NCBI GenBank assembly: GCA_045633505.1
Contig: JAZQYK010000019.1
Location: 1 to 7,965, forward strand
Direction of reading: 5' to 3'
Source of the DNA: Fimenecus sp045633505
GTDB taxonomy: Bacteria > Bacillota > Clostridia > Oscillospirales > Acutalibacteraceae
Length of the DNA: 7,965 bases
The stretch's first letter is position 1; each line of letters starts with the position of its first letter. Below the pieces are notes generated by a model. The model ran no database searches and had not been told where the DNA came from. It saw nothing but the letters and a program-made list of their open reading frames with translations. A program made the translations under genes and the position numbers. Positions 6,383 through 7,965 of this stretch are shown here, in pieces.

Positions 6383-7965
6383 ATCTTTCGGGAATTTCTT
6401 CCAAACCGATTGCCACACGCAATATAATTCGTGCATCAATCAGTGAAATGTTTCCATCCTTATTAACGTCAGCAGAAAGTCCTTGCACAGTCTCAAATTC
6501 ACTATCCGTTGAAATTGCCTGAAGAACAATTCTCGCGTCAATAATTGAAATTTTACCGTCGTCATTAACGTCGCCAAGCGTGTAAAGGTATTCCAACATT
6601 CCAATTGCTTTATTTATTATGGCGATGTGCTCTTCAATCAAGCCTTGCTCCGCCAATGAATAACCGCTGATGTCAACGTTTACGATTTCGTCAAGCACCG
6701 CTAACGATTCGGGAGTATAAATGCTTCTGTCAAGATTTTCAACAGTTTCCATTACTTCGTTGTATTCCGTATAATCTGCTTCTCTGTATTCAAAAGCATT
6801 TTCAACGTAAGCAGTCGTTATTGTATTTTGCGTAACTCCGTCATCGCTTGTGATTACACAGTAATAAGCCGTTGCGCCATCTTCTCGCGAAGGTTCATAA
6901 TAGAACTTATTTGCCCCCTCAATTGCAACACCGTTTTCATTTGAAAGAGTGTCATTTTTATACCATTGATATGTACAATTATATCCTAATGCATAAGCAA
7001 TAATATATTTTTCTTCAGCGTCAACAATTGGTTGTAATTCATAAACAATTGCAGGAAGTTCTCTAAATTCTTTTTGCTCCTCATTTGCATAAGTTTCAGC
7101 AAAAGTGCCTTTAAAGCCATATACTACAAAATCACCTTCCGGTGTTTCGGAAGTAATACTCTCAGTTATTGACGGCAACACAAGGCCTTGCAAGGTTGAT
7201 GGCAGGTCGGCAATTGTTGTTGCTGAGTCAAACTGAAGATATTCGAGGCTTGAATTACTGAAAGCACTGTTATTTATTGTTGTAACTGATGGTAACCACA
7301 GAGATTTTAAAATTGTACATCCTGAAAAAACATAGTTGTTTATTGTCTTAAGCTTTGGCATATACATAAATCGAAGCTTTGTACAATTTGAAAATGTATA
7401 GTTATCAATAGTTTCTGCCTCTGGTAATGAGATAGCACTAAGAATTGAGCAACCTGAAAAAGCATTACTTTGAACACTATTCGCAAGTGGAAATTCGATT
7501 TTTTCAAGTGCAGTGTTAGAAAATGCATAAGTACAAATTGTAGTTGCAGCAGGAAAATCAACATGATTCAAAGAAATACAATTCTGGAAGCAATTTTTAC
7601 CAATGGTCATACATTTTTCTGCAGTAACTGATAACAATGCTTTACAACCATTGAACACGCCCTCATTGAGAATTACAATTTCAGAGAGTTTGACACTTGT
7701 TAAATCAGAGCTTCTGAAAGCAAATTTAGCAACAGATTGTGCATTTGACAAATCAATATCTCCCAAATTCTGCGAGTTTTCAAATGCGGAAGATTCAATT
7801 GTTTTCACATTTGAAAGGTCAACATTCTGAAGACTGTTACAGCCTGAAAATGCCTTTGAACCGATTCTTGTTAACTGAGAAAATGGGAAATTTTTAATTG
7901 TACTGATTTGGAATGCGTTTGAATCAACACGATTAATTCCCTCACCACTGACAGATTCAAGGTTT
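6381..7965 (-). CDS. BspA-type leucine-rich-repeat protein with Ig-like, FIVAR-like and C-terminal dockerin modules, partial (5' end beyond the right edge)
   Basis: The frame is open to the right edge, so 527 C-terminal residues are visible; the GTG at 7808 is internal, not the start. Visible residues about 9-264 hold roughly 11-12 repeats of about 22 residues (pattern TI..-AFSGC..L..I.LP), typical of the LRR_5/BspA class. They close with YGFKGTFAETYA, a common end-cap of this array. Next are an Ig-like domain at about 305-388 (TYQWYKND, AYYCVITSDDG), a FIVAR-like helical segment at about 395-462 (DYTEYNEVMETVENLD), and a type I dockerin at 464-527. The dockerin has two calcium loops, DVNDDGKISIID and DVNKDGNISLID, each followed by ARI. 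Such proteins are exported, and the dockerin implies docking onto a cohesin-bearing scaffoldin or cell-surface protein. The signal peptide, if present, is outside the window. Its ligand is unknown; BspA-type repeats serve adhesion in other bacteria. Confidence 0.9.
   Translation of the reverse strand, partial: NLESVSGEGINRVDSNAFQISTIKNFPFSQLTRIGSKAFSGCNSLQNVDLSNVKTIESSAFENSQNLGDIDLSNAQSVAKFAFRSSDLTSVKLSEIVILNEGVFNGCKALLSVTAEKCMTIGKNCFQNCISLNHVDFPAATTICTYAFSNTALEKIEFPLANSVQSNAFSGCSILSAISLPEAETIDNYTFSNCTKLRFMYMPKLKTINNYVFSGCTILKSLWLPSVTTINNSAFSNSSLEYLQFDSATTIADLPSTLQGLVLPSITESITSETPEGDFVVYGFKGTFAETYANEEQKEFRELPAIVYELQPIVDAEEKYIIAYALGYNCTYQWYKNDTLSNENGVAIEGANKFYYEPSREDGATAYYCVITSDDGVTQNTITTAYVENAFEYREADYTEYNEVMETVENLDRSIYTPESLAVLDEIVNVDISGYSLAEQGLIEEHIAIINKAIGMLEYLYTLGDVNDDGKISIIDARIVLQAISTDSEFETVQGLSADVNKDGNISLIDARIILRVAIGLEEIPER

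Noticed and set aside
7340..7830. Short ORFs on both strands within the leucine-rich-repeat gene
   Set aside because: They mirror the repeat periodicity of the true frame and have no start signals of their own.
1..7965. CRISPR array, tRNA or rRNA gene, insertion sequence or attachment site
   Set aside because: No spaced direct repeats of CRISPR type, no cloverleaf-like segment, no transposase and no flanking inverted repeats were seen.

Overview
The window looks like low-GC Firmicutes DNA, most likely a gut or rumen clostridium of the Ruminococcaceae/Oscillospiraceae type. The reasons are an AT-rich sequence, strong AGGAGG-type ribosome binding sites, consensus sigma-A promoters, and a secreted leucine-rich-repeat protein ending in a type I dockerin. 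The lineage is inferred from gene content and style; no rRNA or marker gene is present.

Layout. (1) Positions 1-1497, minus strand: an unrecognised membrane protein that runs off the left edge, and upstream of it a complete 12-helix MFS transporter. (2) Positions 1498-1805: a dense divergent control region. It holds two back-to-back sigma-A promoters, a perfect 7+7 palindrome lying on the predicted rightward transcription start, a 29-codon leader ORF with a very strong ribosome binding site, and an intrinsic terminator in front of the first structural gene. The 5' arm of that terminator can pair instead with a segment inside the leader ORF, which is the design of a translation-dependent transcription attenuator. 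(3) Positions 1806-6346, plus strand: a tight three-gene operon of two ABC exporter half-transporters (608 and 600 aa, overlapping by 8 nt) and, 4 nt later, a cysteine-rich FliB-like protein (the family annotated as flagellin lysine-N-methylase). (4) Positions 6345-6382: a perfect 24-bp palindrome with T-runs on both sides, serving as a shared terminator for convergent genes. (5) Positions 6381-7965, minus strand: the C-terminal 527 residues of a BspA-type leucine-rich-repeat protein with an Ig-like domain, a FIVAR-like helical segment and a two-repeat dockerin.

How the genes may work together. The two ABC subunits almost certainly form one heterodimeric exporter of the MDR/MsbA type. Promoter, operator-like palindrome, leader ORF and attenuator suggest two layers of control: a DNA-binding repressor, and sensing of ribosome stalling. 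Bacillus subtilis bmrCD is a known multidrug exporter controlled by a leader peptide in this way, but the window's pair is not claimed to be its orthologue. The FliB-like gene being the last member of this operon, with no flagellar gene in view, is the least expected part; its target is unknown. The dockerin protein is a separate, convergently transcribed unit and is probably unrelated in function.
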